Assembly (NCBI RefSeq): GCF_014529535.1
Contig: NW_023503409.1
Coordinates: 5,208,390-5,272,389 of the forward strand
Origin: Bradysia coprophila
Taxonomy: Eukaryota; Arthropoda; Insecta; Diptera; Sciaridae
Direction of reading: 5' to 3'
DNA: 64,000 nt
Below the pieces are notes generated by a model. That model was not told where the DNA came from. It was given only the letters and a program-made list of their open reading frames with translations, and ran no database searches. Positions 10,464 through 21,900 of this stretch are shown one piece after another. Both the position numbers and the translations under genes were made by a program. Each line of letters starts with the position of its first letter. Positions within the stretch are counted from its first letter, which is position 1.

Positions 10464-10733
10464 AATGCTAGCTGTTCTGCTAAAAATGCATTAAATGATT
10501 CAAATTTTACAAAATTTCTGTGCGTGTTTATTCTTATCGATTTCCCCTTCCTTCGCTTTTCAATCTGTCTTGATGTAAAGTAGTCACTTTCGCAGGGGGC
10601 TGGCCATTGATTTTACTTTCGTAGGCGGCAGGAACGAAAAAAATATCCCAAATCTCCCTACATGTAATGGATCATTTTACATTGGGGTAAATGTACATGT
10701 AATGCTCAACTTTCGCAGGGGGCAGGCAACAAA

Positions 10734-11502
10734 ATTATAATCGAAAGGAAACCAAACAATTAGCTGAATGCTTCATCCGACCTTCGCTTCTTCCAATTTT
10801 CCGATAACCTTTTGAGAGAAGAGCCAACGAAGGAAATTTAAAAAAGCGCAATGTTGAAAGTGCAAAAAAAAAAATTTAAATTAATAATTGTCGATTACAA
10901 CACTTTAGCTCGTGGATAAATCTTGTAGGTTAGCTGGAATTTTACGTATACTATGAGTTACCAAGCACGGCTCCGCCTCTGGTTGACGATTTTTACAATA
11001 CTCTGTCCAATATATTTCCTCATGTTGGGAAAATAGCTATTCACACCGCAAAGTAAACTCAGAAGTGTAACGAACGCAACCATGTAACGGATCTTTTGTT
11101 TTTGTTGGTTTTTTCGTTGGGTTTACAATACGCAGCGTACACTTTTCAAATGTCAAAGTGACAACGAATAAGAAACATACACACATCAACTTTTTCTTTT
11201 CTATATAAACTCAGGCTGTTGCCAATCAGATAACATTTAATTACTAGCATACTAAACTAATTTTACAAAATAAAAAAATACGTCAGATAACAGACATGTA
11301 TCAAGGAATAAAATGTCCACATCACCGATAATACATCACCCAACGTGTTTGACTTTACGTTACCGAAAGTGTGTTTCTCTGTCACGTAAAACGTAAATCT
11401 TTTATTTTATCCCATTTTCGATAATGATGCAAAAGAGGCACTAAGCTATCAATTTTGTTGATATGAACTGCTCGATGAAAAGTTGTAATAAGATTTTGTA
11501 TC
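10734..11502. other. Intergenic stretch upstream of Mgat1
   Basis: No exon seen. TATATAAA at 11203-11210 followed by 'aatcagata' at 11225 may be part of the Mgat1 promoter, but the spacing (about 25 bp) is a little short, so this is only a suggestion. Confidence 0.35.
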
Positions 11503-13474
11503 ATGAGATCGAAGAAAGCCGTTTTGATAGCATCTTTTTTGTGTGTCTGGACGATAATAACGTACATACTGTTTATGCGACAAACATTCGAAGTTGATAG
11601 TAAACACAAACATATGGAAAATAAGTTAAATTATTTGGAAGCAGGTATACAAGAGGAGGCAGAACAACATGATATATTACTACACCAGTTCGTAAGTGTG
11701 GTTAAAAGTCGTGCAGAGTTTCAAATGACCAGTAGTACAACAACATCAACTCAAAACGCTGAAAAAAGTATGTGTAAAACGAGATACAAATTTCGGCTGC
11801 CCCATTACAGCACATTTCTTTCCAAACCAACTAGATGACCGCGAACGACTCAATGGTGTCAAGGAAATATCTCTGGTGGACAATAGCATACCGAATCCGA
11901 ACCGTCACAATTTAAGTCTGATTCAGAAACATGGGAACGGTGAGTTCAAAGGTCCAGTGATACCAGTTCTGGTGTTTGCTTGCAATCGTGTTTCGGTTAA
12001 AAATTGTCTGGAAAATTTGGTTGATTATCGGCCGAATGCCGAACAATTTCCCATAATTGTGTCACAAGTGAGTAATTCGGTTGGAATTTAAAACAAACAA
12101 AAACGATTCAAACAAATCAAATCTTCCGTGCAGGATTGTAACGACGAGCCGACCAGAAATGTCATATTGTCGTTCAAGGAGGTCTTTTTAATTTCTCAGC
12201 CAGACCAAACGGATATTCTAGTTCCGCCAAAGGAAAAGAAGTTCAAAGGCTATTACAAGATCTCTCGTCATTATGGTTGGGCGTTAAACACAGTTTTCAG
12301 TGAAGGCTTTGATTATGTGATCATAGTCGAAGGTAGAAGAATTTACGTTTGACCGTTACTCGAACACATTTTCAATTCTTGTATTGTTTCAGATGATCTG
12401 AATGTTTCACCAGATTTTTACGAATATTTTCTGGGAACGCATGAGCTGTTGAAAAACGACTCATCGCTATGGTAAACGAATCAATTCTTCTTCGTTAAAC
12501 CAAAGCAAATCGTTTCAATAAATATCGATTTTATAGGTGTGTGTCAGCGTGGAATGACAACGGAAAGGTTGGCAATATTGACGAGAATGCTTCCAGTCTG
12601 TTGTACAGAAGTGATTTCTTCCCAGGACTGGGTTGGATGTTGACGAAGGAATTGTGGACCGAATTATCTGTCAAGTGGCCAAAAGCGTAAGTTTATTGAT
12701 ATAGCTGGCATGGACCGTACAGTGGTTGAGTGAAAACTGAAAGAGATTTTGTTCTAATCGAACATTCAATCAATTTAAGATTTTGGGATGATTGGATACG
12801 TCAGCCTCAACAGCGTAAGGACCGAGTATGTATTAGACCGGAAATATCAAGGACTCGAACTTTTGGAAAAGTTGGCGTGAGCAAGTAAGGAATTAATTTT
12901 TTGCCTAGTCGCCTTTACTGTTCCATTAATATCTGCTCTACTCATTGCAGTGGAATGTTCTTTGAAAAACATTTAAAATTCATCAAATTGAGCGAAGTCT
13001 TCGTCCCATTCACTGAAATGGATCTGTCTTACTTGCTGAAGGTAGGTCTCTCGTTACACTTTTCCTCTTCGTTCTAACCCATTGTGTAACTCAATTCCGT
13101 TGACGATTAATTGCAGCAAAACTATGACAAAACATTCCTGTCTAAAGTATATTCGTATCCGGTCGTAACCTTTGAGGAACTGAGACGAGGGAATGTGGTT
13201 ACAAAAGGTGAACCAGTTCGAATACAGTACAATACCAAAGACCAATATAAACGAACTGCCAAGTTGCTAGGACTAATGGACGACTTTAAGGTGATTAGAT
13301 TGATTGACATTCTTGATTGATCAGTTCGTCGAACAATAATTTTGCGTTGAAAATTGTTAGAGTGGCGTACCGCGTACTGGATACCATGGAATCATTTCCT
13401 TTTTTTACAACGATCAGCGCGTGTATCTTGCACCGAATAGTAATTGGAAAGGATATGACCTATCGTGGAGCTAA
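11503..13474 (+). CDS. Mgat1: Alpha-1,3-mannosyl-glycoprotein 2-beta-N-acetylglucosaminyltransferase (GnT-I)
   Basis: Golgi type II membrane enzyme that adds GlcNAc from UDP-GlcNAc to Man5 N-glycans, the first step to hybrid and complex N-glycans. Nine exons: 11503-11767, 11835-12067, 12134-12332, 12393-12471, 12537-12686, 12780-12884, 12951-13041, 13117-13290, 13361-13474. All introns are 60-93 bp with GT-AG ends. Total 1410 nt, 469 residues, close to human (445) and Drosophila (458). Residues 6-26 are the membrane anchor after a short Arg/Lys N-terminus; a stem region with some coiled-coil character follows. The GT13 domain begins at [12 protein letters not shown]. The metal/UDP motif is E232-D233-D234, formed across the exon 3/4 junction ([14 protein letters not shown]). 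[11 protein letters not shown] and the ending GYDLSWS are family-typical. An AATAAA lies at about 13601. No broken residue is seen. Confidence 0.95.
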
Positions 13475-15021
13475 CAGAATTTGGTTGTCAGTGCATCATC
13501 AGCATGCAGTAAAATTAACACAAAGTTTTTGAGAGTTTTCTTTTGCGGTTTCTTTGTTGACATGAGCGTGAAAATCGGTGGTTTGTTCTTAGTTTTTCCA
13601 AATAAATTTGTGTGATGAGGAACGGGCACGGTGTAAGTTTACAAAGTTTTGCATTAATATTCGATTGTGATGATGATGTGTGTGTGCCACAAATTGCGAT
13701 GAGTCGGTCTAAGTCACATTGTCAGTTTTTTTAATAAATTTTTTTTTTGTTTCAACAAACCCTTACGATATAGCTGCTTTCCACTCAGACACTTTGTTGT
13801 CTGATTAAAATCAGTACTATATATGATGGAAGGAGGGTCGGGATTCAAAAGAAAACTTTAATTTATGAAATTCACCTGTGTTATATTAAATGTTTGTTAG
13901 ACCGCCGGTGACGGTGTTGTGATGTTCTGCTGTTATTTGTGAATTTCTCTCAAATCATTCGTCGTGAAAGTTTGTTTAAACAAGAGATGGACTGACATTC
14001 CGAATGGGCCAGGTGTAGAAGGATCCTAATCTGACACAATTTTGTGTATTTTCTCGTCGGATTGGGATGGTGTAAATTTATGGTAGAATTATGGGGACTC
14101 GATAAATCTTAGAATTTCCAGTCAAGATGGAGTGGCTTTTCTTGCAAATATTTGTGTATTTTCGTTAGCATAAACAATTTAAACTCACGACGGAATGTCT
14201 TTAAATAAATGAAGTGATAACTAATATTTAGCTATGCCTGAATGTACATTGACAAAAATAATTGAATTGAATAAAAACAATGAATGGATGACCTGGTTTT
14301 TTTTTAACTTTCGGCCTGCCTGTGAATCATTAAACAATCAATTTATATGGTCGAGTGATAATAAGGTTGATAAACTCGCGATTACCTAATTTCATAATAT
14401 TTTCTGAAGTGATACCCTATCAGAGAACCTTAAGGTATTCAGATTGTAAAGCTTTATTTATAAATAGCCTTAATACAGACAACACTGTCTACCTACGAAT
14501 AATATCAAGTTTTAGCTTAAAATAATCTCATGCCGAATCAGGAACAGCTGAACTTCACCAGCTGATCAACAAACACACTCTACTCTTGTATAATATACAA
14601 TCAAAACACATTCTGAACAACGATTTTGCTACAGCCGTACGTGTTATGTGCGCACATAGATGATCTCAACGAATATATGTAGCTTGTCTTTGAATTGTTT
14701 TCTATACAAAGGTATTGTGTTTGTCGACCAGCTGGAGATGTTCAGCTGTTGCTGATTCGGCACAAGCTCATGGTTGTATGCATACTCGGTTTAAGTATTG
14801 TCAAAAAAGGACGTCGACCTCATATACATCTGTTTTATTTGATAAAACGAAATCGCCTGGAAGCCCTTAAAAACACCTGAAAAATCAAGCGAAATTTCGA
14901 ATCGGCCGAGGAGTGCGTGTGTCTTATATTGGCAATCAATGACTTACTTTGTTCAAAGTATCGTATCGACTAATGTTTGATGCAAAATCTTTTACTTCAT
15001 TCGTTTTACCATAAAGTTAAT
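13475..15021. other. Intergenic stretch
   Basis: Mgat1 3' UTR to about 13.62 kb, then AT-rich DNA without splice-supported coding sequence. Short open frames such as 14695-14880 have no recognisable product. Confidence 0.45.
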
Positions 15022-15591
15022 ATTAAGAACAACGTGATCTTTGCAAATTTGTAGCCTACATTTAGGCTCAAAATTATTCATTTTTTTTATGATTTCTCTG
15101 ATCCATTTTTTTTTTGCAAAAGTAAAACCATTGAAGCACGAAAAAATGTGTTAATTTTAACCGAAAAATTGGATTGTCAGTGATAACTTATACCACTTGG
15201 ACAAAACCTTTGCAGATTGTGTGAATTAATGTAATCTGCACAGGTTACTCCAAGTGGGTTAAGTTATGACTCACAAACCAATTTTTGAATAGGTGCTTGA
15301 ATGTTTTTACTCTTTCAAAGTAGTATATTACTATACAAGGGAAGGAATTTGAGCTAAGGCTAAGGTCCTCGAACACTTTTACTCATCGTGATACGAAATA
15401 ACAAATTATTTCCCGAGTGTAGTATGAAGTTTTGCTTTACGAAGGAGGGAAAGACTTTTCCCTAGGGACGAAAAGTCAATTTTCCCTCCCTAGTAAAGGA
15501 AAAGATTTGGATTTAGAGAAATCATCAAAAAACGAAGATTTTTCTGTCTAAATGTAGGATAGAAATTCGCAAAGGTTCCATTGTTCTTAAC
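15022..15591. mobile_element. Inverted-repeat element with nested hairpin
   Basis: Arms 'attaagaacaacgtgatctt' (15022 on) through 'cctacatttag' pair with 'ctaaatgtagg' through 'ttccattgttcttaa' (to 15591). A second hairpin lies inside at about 15172-15285 ('gtgataacttataccacttgg' paired with 'ccaagtgggttaagttatgac' with mismatches). Non-coding; located just 3' of Tmhs. Confidence 0.65.
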
Positions 15592-15900
15592 TGAATTTGT
15601 GTCCAAGTTTGCTTTCAGTTCTGTCGAGAACAGATGATTAGCCGTTCGCTGTTGACCAATAATAATAAATTCACATTGATCGTAAAGACGTCCATTTATT
15701 TGATCCTACTATTATAGTCTTAACACATAAAACTGAAATTAATCTAATTGATAGCCAAATGTCCCAGGCAGAGGAAAAAGAACAATTTTTCAATTTATTT
15801 TGCGATTATTTGCTAATTTCAGTCTCTGCTGAAGCTTTCACGCGTAACATTCGGAACATTAATTTATCAATTTTATAAATAACTTCGAAAATAAATACTT

Positions 15901-18900
15901 TTACAGTTGAAACTGATGCATGGAATTGTGGTAGTCGGGTCGATTGTAGCGCGTTGCTGTGCGACTGGAAAATTGCGAGATTGTATCGTCGTGCATATTG
16001 TGATGTGGTGAGGCCACTAGCAGTACAGGCTGTAGATTCATTGATTTCCGTGATCCAGCTATGCTTGCAGCATCGGTTGTTAAATAAGCATTGTTTATTT
16101 CACCTGCAATTTTTTTGGGATAATTATTACACTAAAAGCCTCTACTTGTAAGATGTGATTTGTCCAAACAAAAAAAAACTAAAAGTCTTCTCGATACACC
16201 CACATAAAGGTCACAACGTCTCCTCACTAAGTTTGTGACTCAGGCTTAATGCGCACTTCACTCCGTTTACTCATCGTTTAAAAAAAACAATGAAGGGTGC
16301 TCTCTCTCTCTTTCCATTGTTGTAACGTAAACGGTGAGTAATGCTTGATTTCCACTTACCAAAAAAGTATTACATATGAGAGATAAATTAAATTTTTTCT
16401 TTGTTTACTTGACAGTTGTTTTTGTTGAGTGGAAACCATACTTAAGCGGAGTGAAGTGCGAATTAAGCTTTATACTTTATGATGAATGTTTAACATTGAC
16501 AAAGAAATCTTTTCCGAATTTTCTGTCAAAATCTGTTAATAATTTACCTTTATACATAGAACTCTGATACATCGGTTCCGGTTGTAAACGGACATGTCGC
16601 GTGGCTAATATGAATGCCAATGTAGCCAGTATGCACCCATCAATACAAGCTTAAAATAAATGTTCATAATTAGTGAAAAAAGACAAAAGTAAGTTAATTG
16701 ATGTCTAGGTAGGGCTGTCTTAGAAAGCAAATATTTCGCACAAAATCGATAGACGAAACTTGAAGCAAAATAATTTACAGATTTAATGAGATATTCACTC
16801 TACTAACCAATAATAGCTAATGGATAAGCCCAACGAATTCCACACAGTCCCAATTCAAAACGATTCGATTCAGGACCACAAATCTTACGAAATTCATTTG
16901 AATTCCAACCAAAGGGAAAGGCTACACAGCCGACGATCATACAGATGGCTGGAAATGCAAAAATTATTTTATTAATAAAAATTCAGTGAACAAACATTAC
17001 ACAACACCGAAGTACAATATATAACCGAAGTATAATTATAAAAAAAAGTTTTTTTTTACAAAAAAATACTTAAAAAAATCATTTCCTTAACAACCAACCG
17101 AATGTGGTAATTGGAAGCCAATTTGTTCATTATTCATACACCACGAATCCATCATCATCGGGCATATAAAATACGAAAATGGTCAGAATTAAACGATCTT
17201 GTCTAATGATTTCTTCAACATTTCTTTTGTATCCGAATATTCGAAGCGTAACAACATGGTAAGTAATACTATACTGTGTAGGTACAATCATATTGTGTGT
17301 ATGGCTAGATGGATAGCATAGGTTTTTTTGTTAGTAATTTAGCGTTTGCATTTTGATTTACGTAATAATGAAAATTAACCACTGTTTCTATCACATTTGA
17401 TCAGACCTAAAATAAACCATTTCCAGATCTAGAGATTTTTTGTTTGTAGTCGGATCTTTCAGATCATTTTTGTGTGATGTCCTTTGGTTGTCTACATAAG
17501 AAAAACCAAAACCAAGAAAAATATAGTTCATTTTCACTCGAAAGAATCGAAAACATACAACGGGTTTGTAGAGAATATCCAAAAAATGATTGTTCTATCA
17601 ACGTTAGGACATAAGAGTGCTCGATTCTCTAAACTACAATGATGATTACCAAACAGACAAAGTTAATGCGAACCATGCGAGATTATAACACGTCAATTAT
17701 GAGAACTTGTTACCATTTTCACAGTTCTGTGAGTTTTTATGTAATTTGTGTTCATAATTCGTTGTTGAAATGGTTTTTTCTTCTTATGACAATGTTCAAC
17801 TGCCTCTAATTTCAGTCTCTATGGTAAACTGGTAAAAAGAACGAATATGCCGTCGTTATCGGTTATGTTTAACTACGTTGTAGTCATTCAGAGATAACTT
17901 ATAAGTTTGACGAAGACGAAGACAGTCAAGTTTCTTCAGATGTTCTGTGGGAAGTATAGATTTTTTGGGCTAAACGAAAGAGCTCGAACGAATAAATTGA
18001 ATTGGATCTGAATTTTGTCACTATTCTATTTAGTATTTATTTCTATTGTAACTTTCAATAGATATTGACACAGTGAAAGGCTCCGAGGGCTTTACTTTGC
18101 GAGCTATTTTTACCTAGTGATGGAAAGGCCAAATTACCTCATTAGTAAAACCGCACGCAAAAAACCGTGGTCATATCTTCGGAGCAACGTCATTTATTTT
18201 TGCTGTCTTGGAGCCAGAAAATACGTCATTACTGTCTTGTTCAAAACCGGTTTTTCGCATTTTCTGGTCACAAAACAGCAAAGTAACGTACTCTCTTGCT
18301 GTGAAATTTGTTGTTTTTGAGCGTGTGAGATGCATTCCTCGCCTTCGGCTCGAAATAAAACCTCCACATCAAAAGACAGTAATAGTATACTCTATCTGTT
18401 ACTATAAATTTTCTTAATCATACAAGACGACTATGTAAAAATACTTCAAACGCATTTATGTTCGTTTTTGGTAATGAAAAAAAAAAATATCAAAGTTTCA
18501 TATGTTGGTCTATATGATGAATTTGCGCCAGCTCCGAAAAGAAATAAATTAATTCTTCTGGTTTTGACACTTTTTTACTGTCAAAATATTTATTTTACAA
18601 TCCACAAACTTTTACCAAAAAAGAAAAAGAAAACCACCGTAATATGTATATACTGGACTGGATACCCAAAGGCGGTTCGGGTGAGAGAGGTTGGTTGGAT
18701 CGCCAATTACACTCTAATATTCTTTTCTAATGTTATTGGAGGACCATCCCAATCCGCCCATATGGCCAGTCCTGCATATAAATCACACTAAGCACACTAG
18801 ATAAAGCGTAATATGCACCATTTTCAACGAAACGATGTTACTGTATATACAAATACTGGTGCTTCAATAGATCATTTTCACGTAACGGTAAACACACATA

Positions 18901-21900
18901 ACCAAGAATTCAAACAAAGGTATTAAGGTTAGATTTTAGTATCGTGTCTGACAGCTCCTTTGTTTTTACTGGTAATATTTGGTATCGTGTCTGACGTTTG
19001 GAAGGTCAATTCTTCCTCTAATCCTTCACATCCGATATCAATGCTACTTCGTTCGGCTTGATCGTGTTCAACGTTCTATTAGATGTTCGAGTTGTCGATC
19101 GAGTTGTGCCACTGGTCAAAATCGTTCCTTGCTTCCGTGGCGATGATATTCCACGCCAAATGTTCCATCTCTTTATGATGAGCTCTTTCACTTTCGGTTT
19201 CATCACAAACAAGAAGAATATAACGACACCTTGTAAGGCGTTCGTTAAATCTGTTACATAAAAATACCAGCCCCTGCCACCTGGTGATATTATCCATGAA
19301 ATCACTTCCGTTGTCCACGTTACACCCATTATGATAAATAGTCGAAAGAAGAGTACGAATTTTGCGCTTTCATTATCCGAATGGTTTTGATGCCTTTTGC
19401 TATCCTCCTTGGCAGTAGCTCTTGACATTTCCATTTGCACTTTACGTATTTTCAATGCCGTCAATATGAAAAATATGGAATTGCAGCTCATTATCAGAAT
19501 GATTGGCAGGTACAAATATAAGAACTGCGACAGCCGATCCGCCTTCAAAAAGCATCCTGCTCCCATTCCTGGCTGGAAATTCGATGAAATGTTGGAACTA
19601 GCGTCCATTAGGTAGCACAGTGCCACCATAAACATTGATGAACCCCATGCATATGTCGAATATACCAAGAACTTTTTCAAATCATCAAATTTGTTGATAC
19701 CTTGCATGCCATGGAAATTCCACCACAAATCGAAGCTGATCACACTCAGCCAAAAGAATGCAGATATAAAGGCGAAATATACAACGTAGCCCAATATTCG
19801 GCACAGTATCGGCTCGAAATAGTCCGACCCATTCAATTTTATCCAACCGAGTGTTATATAGCCAACAATTAATCCAAGTAAATAGCACACCAACGATTTA
19901 CCATGAACGTTTCTCAGCTCGGGAAGAATGGTGTAGACCAGTGTTGTGACGACTAGGAACGGTACGCTGATGAACATTCCATATGGAAGCCAAGAATCTT
20001 TGGTAGCTGAATAAGGTATAAAGCAAGTCATCAGCGATACTTCGATGGTATCGTTGTGTTGTATAGGATTCAAACAGTATTCATTTTTGCTCAACATTTC
20101 GTATGGCGGGTCGCCCAGAAGAATACTACCGTTTTTGAACAATACCCAGGTATTGGTTTCCGGGTAATTTGATGGTTTCATTTGGAAGATTTTGTGGCAC
20201 GGTTTTCCGACGACATAGTTGAAAATTTCAAAGACTTTTTCGTCTTCAAAGTTCTGTCCGTCATTTGTTACACTTGTAGATGCGTCAGATACACTATCAT
20301 TTTTATAGCAATTAGTCCCATTAACAGACCGATATAGATACTGTCCACGGGGACAACACATTCGTACACATGGTGCCAGTTTACAGGTACATCCACGCAC
20401 ATGTGGAGCTACCGGCTGTCGAAACGATTCATTTACAAATTCGTAATCATAAACTGCGTGTAAGTAGCTGGGATAAGAGACTCCCTCGAACTTTATGCTA
20501 CCATCATCCTTATTTTCCTCTCCATCAGTTATGTTAATTGAGTCCAGATATTTGCATGGCTTATTTAAATCGTCCAAATGTGCATTTGATTTTACTACAA
20601 AGACTAGTACTACTACAGCTATGGCGATGAAGAAGTATTTATTGTGACGTTGTCGAATAGTCATGTTGCCTTTGTGTATCTTTTTCCTATGAAACACTCT
20701 TTGTACAATATTAGTAATTTATTCCGTACCACACTGATTTATTCAAATTTTTTTGATTGAACAGTTCGTTGTGATGACACTTTTTTTCATACCGTGAAGG
20801 GATTTCAAAAGTTCATTTCGATAACAATTACATTGATTTTCAATTTTTGTGAATGATCAGCGGAGACTTTAAGATTCTTTTTCCCGTTGTAATGACTGGA
20901 GCTGATCAATGACACAAAGGAGTTTTGTTTTGTTTTCAATTTGTTTATACCACTTGCATTCGGTTGTGCATTACAACCATCCTCAGGCTGAAAATTAAGC
21001 AAATGTTTCGGAAACCTTAACTACAAACTCCTGCTTCTGAATTCTATACGAATTTGTTAACTTACTCTAACCAAATTGGCGAATATTACAGATCAGTTTA
21101 TAAAATTTGATTGCGCAACTCGTTGCTGATCACTTCTCTGTTTATTTTCTTTGTTTATTTTCTGTGTGACTTGTCAACTTGATCTCTCAGTAAGGTGTTT
21201 TCGTTGGAAATTTCGGTAGTTTTCGGCGGAATTCTTCAATCTCATCAAAAACAGATCGAAAACCTCTACTCGTCGTAATGTGAATAAAAACGATAAAAAC
21301 TACCGTCATGGACACAAAGTGAACTTATTCGAAATTTGTAGCGAAAACATCTGACTGACAGATCAAAAGTTGACAGGTCACACAGAAAATAAACAAACTA
21401 GAAGTGATAAGCAACAAATTTTATAAATTGATCTGGTAGGTGCGCCTACCTCTATGGGTGCGTGAAACGTTAGATTTACAGAAATGTTTACAGAAAGGAG
21501 ACAAAAAAATGCGTTTAAAAGCAATTAACAAGTTATGGAAAACTGAGAACGTCCCAAAACCGTAATAAATTAGGAAAAAAAAACTTGTAATACTTGTTTT
21601 TTCTGAAATCTCACTACTATACTACTAGAAATTAGAATCTCAAAAATTGGTATTACCAAAGGCTCTTTGTCTTTGGTATTACGATTAATGAATAAAAATT
21701 TCTTTCACAAATTTTTCGAGTCAATTTTTTGTTGGTAAAACTTTTTTGTGTACGACGCTCAATGCGTCACCCTCAGCGATATCAGTTATTTTGTAAGTAA
21801 GATAAAGGACTTGCGTCACATGTACCCTCTTAGGGTTTTTTGACTGATTGGTATTACCAAAGGCTCTTTGTCTTTGGTATTACGAAAACCAACGCACAGT

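Larger units (their letters stand above)
7975..10733 (+). mobile_element. TIR-bounded element carrying a tyrosine-recombinase (Crypton-like) gene
   Basis: The element has terminal inverted repeats 7975-8018 and 10690-10733, identical but for one base over 44 bp. The inner 34 bp, beginning GCCCCCTGCGAAAGTTGAGC at 7985, are a perfect match. Additional copies of ACTTTCGCAGGGGGC-type sequence lie at 10586-10600 and (degenerate) 10615-10629, just inside the right end. The only gene inside is the tyrosine-recombinase-like reading frame at 8511-10463. Crypton elements as usually described lack TIRs, so the combination is unusual. No clear target-site duplication is seen. Confidence 0.7.

Noticed and set aside
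18468..18791. 107-codon plus-strand ORF in the Tmhs intron
   Set aside because: Lys/Tyr/Phe-rich translation of AT-rich DNA with poly-A runs; no domain and no splice context.
20665..20697. Eleven-codon N-terminal extension of the Methuselah-like receptor
   Set aside because: It begins at GTG, not ATG. The start at 20664 places a normal signal peptide near the N-terminus.
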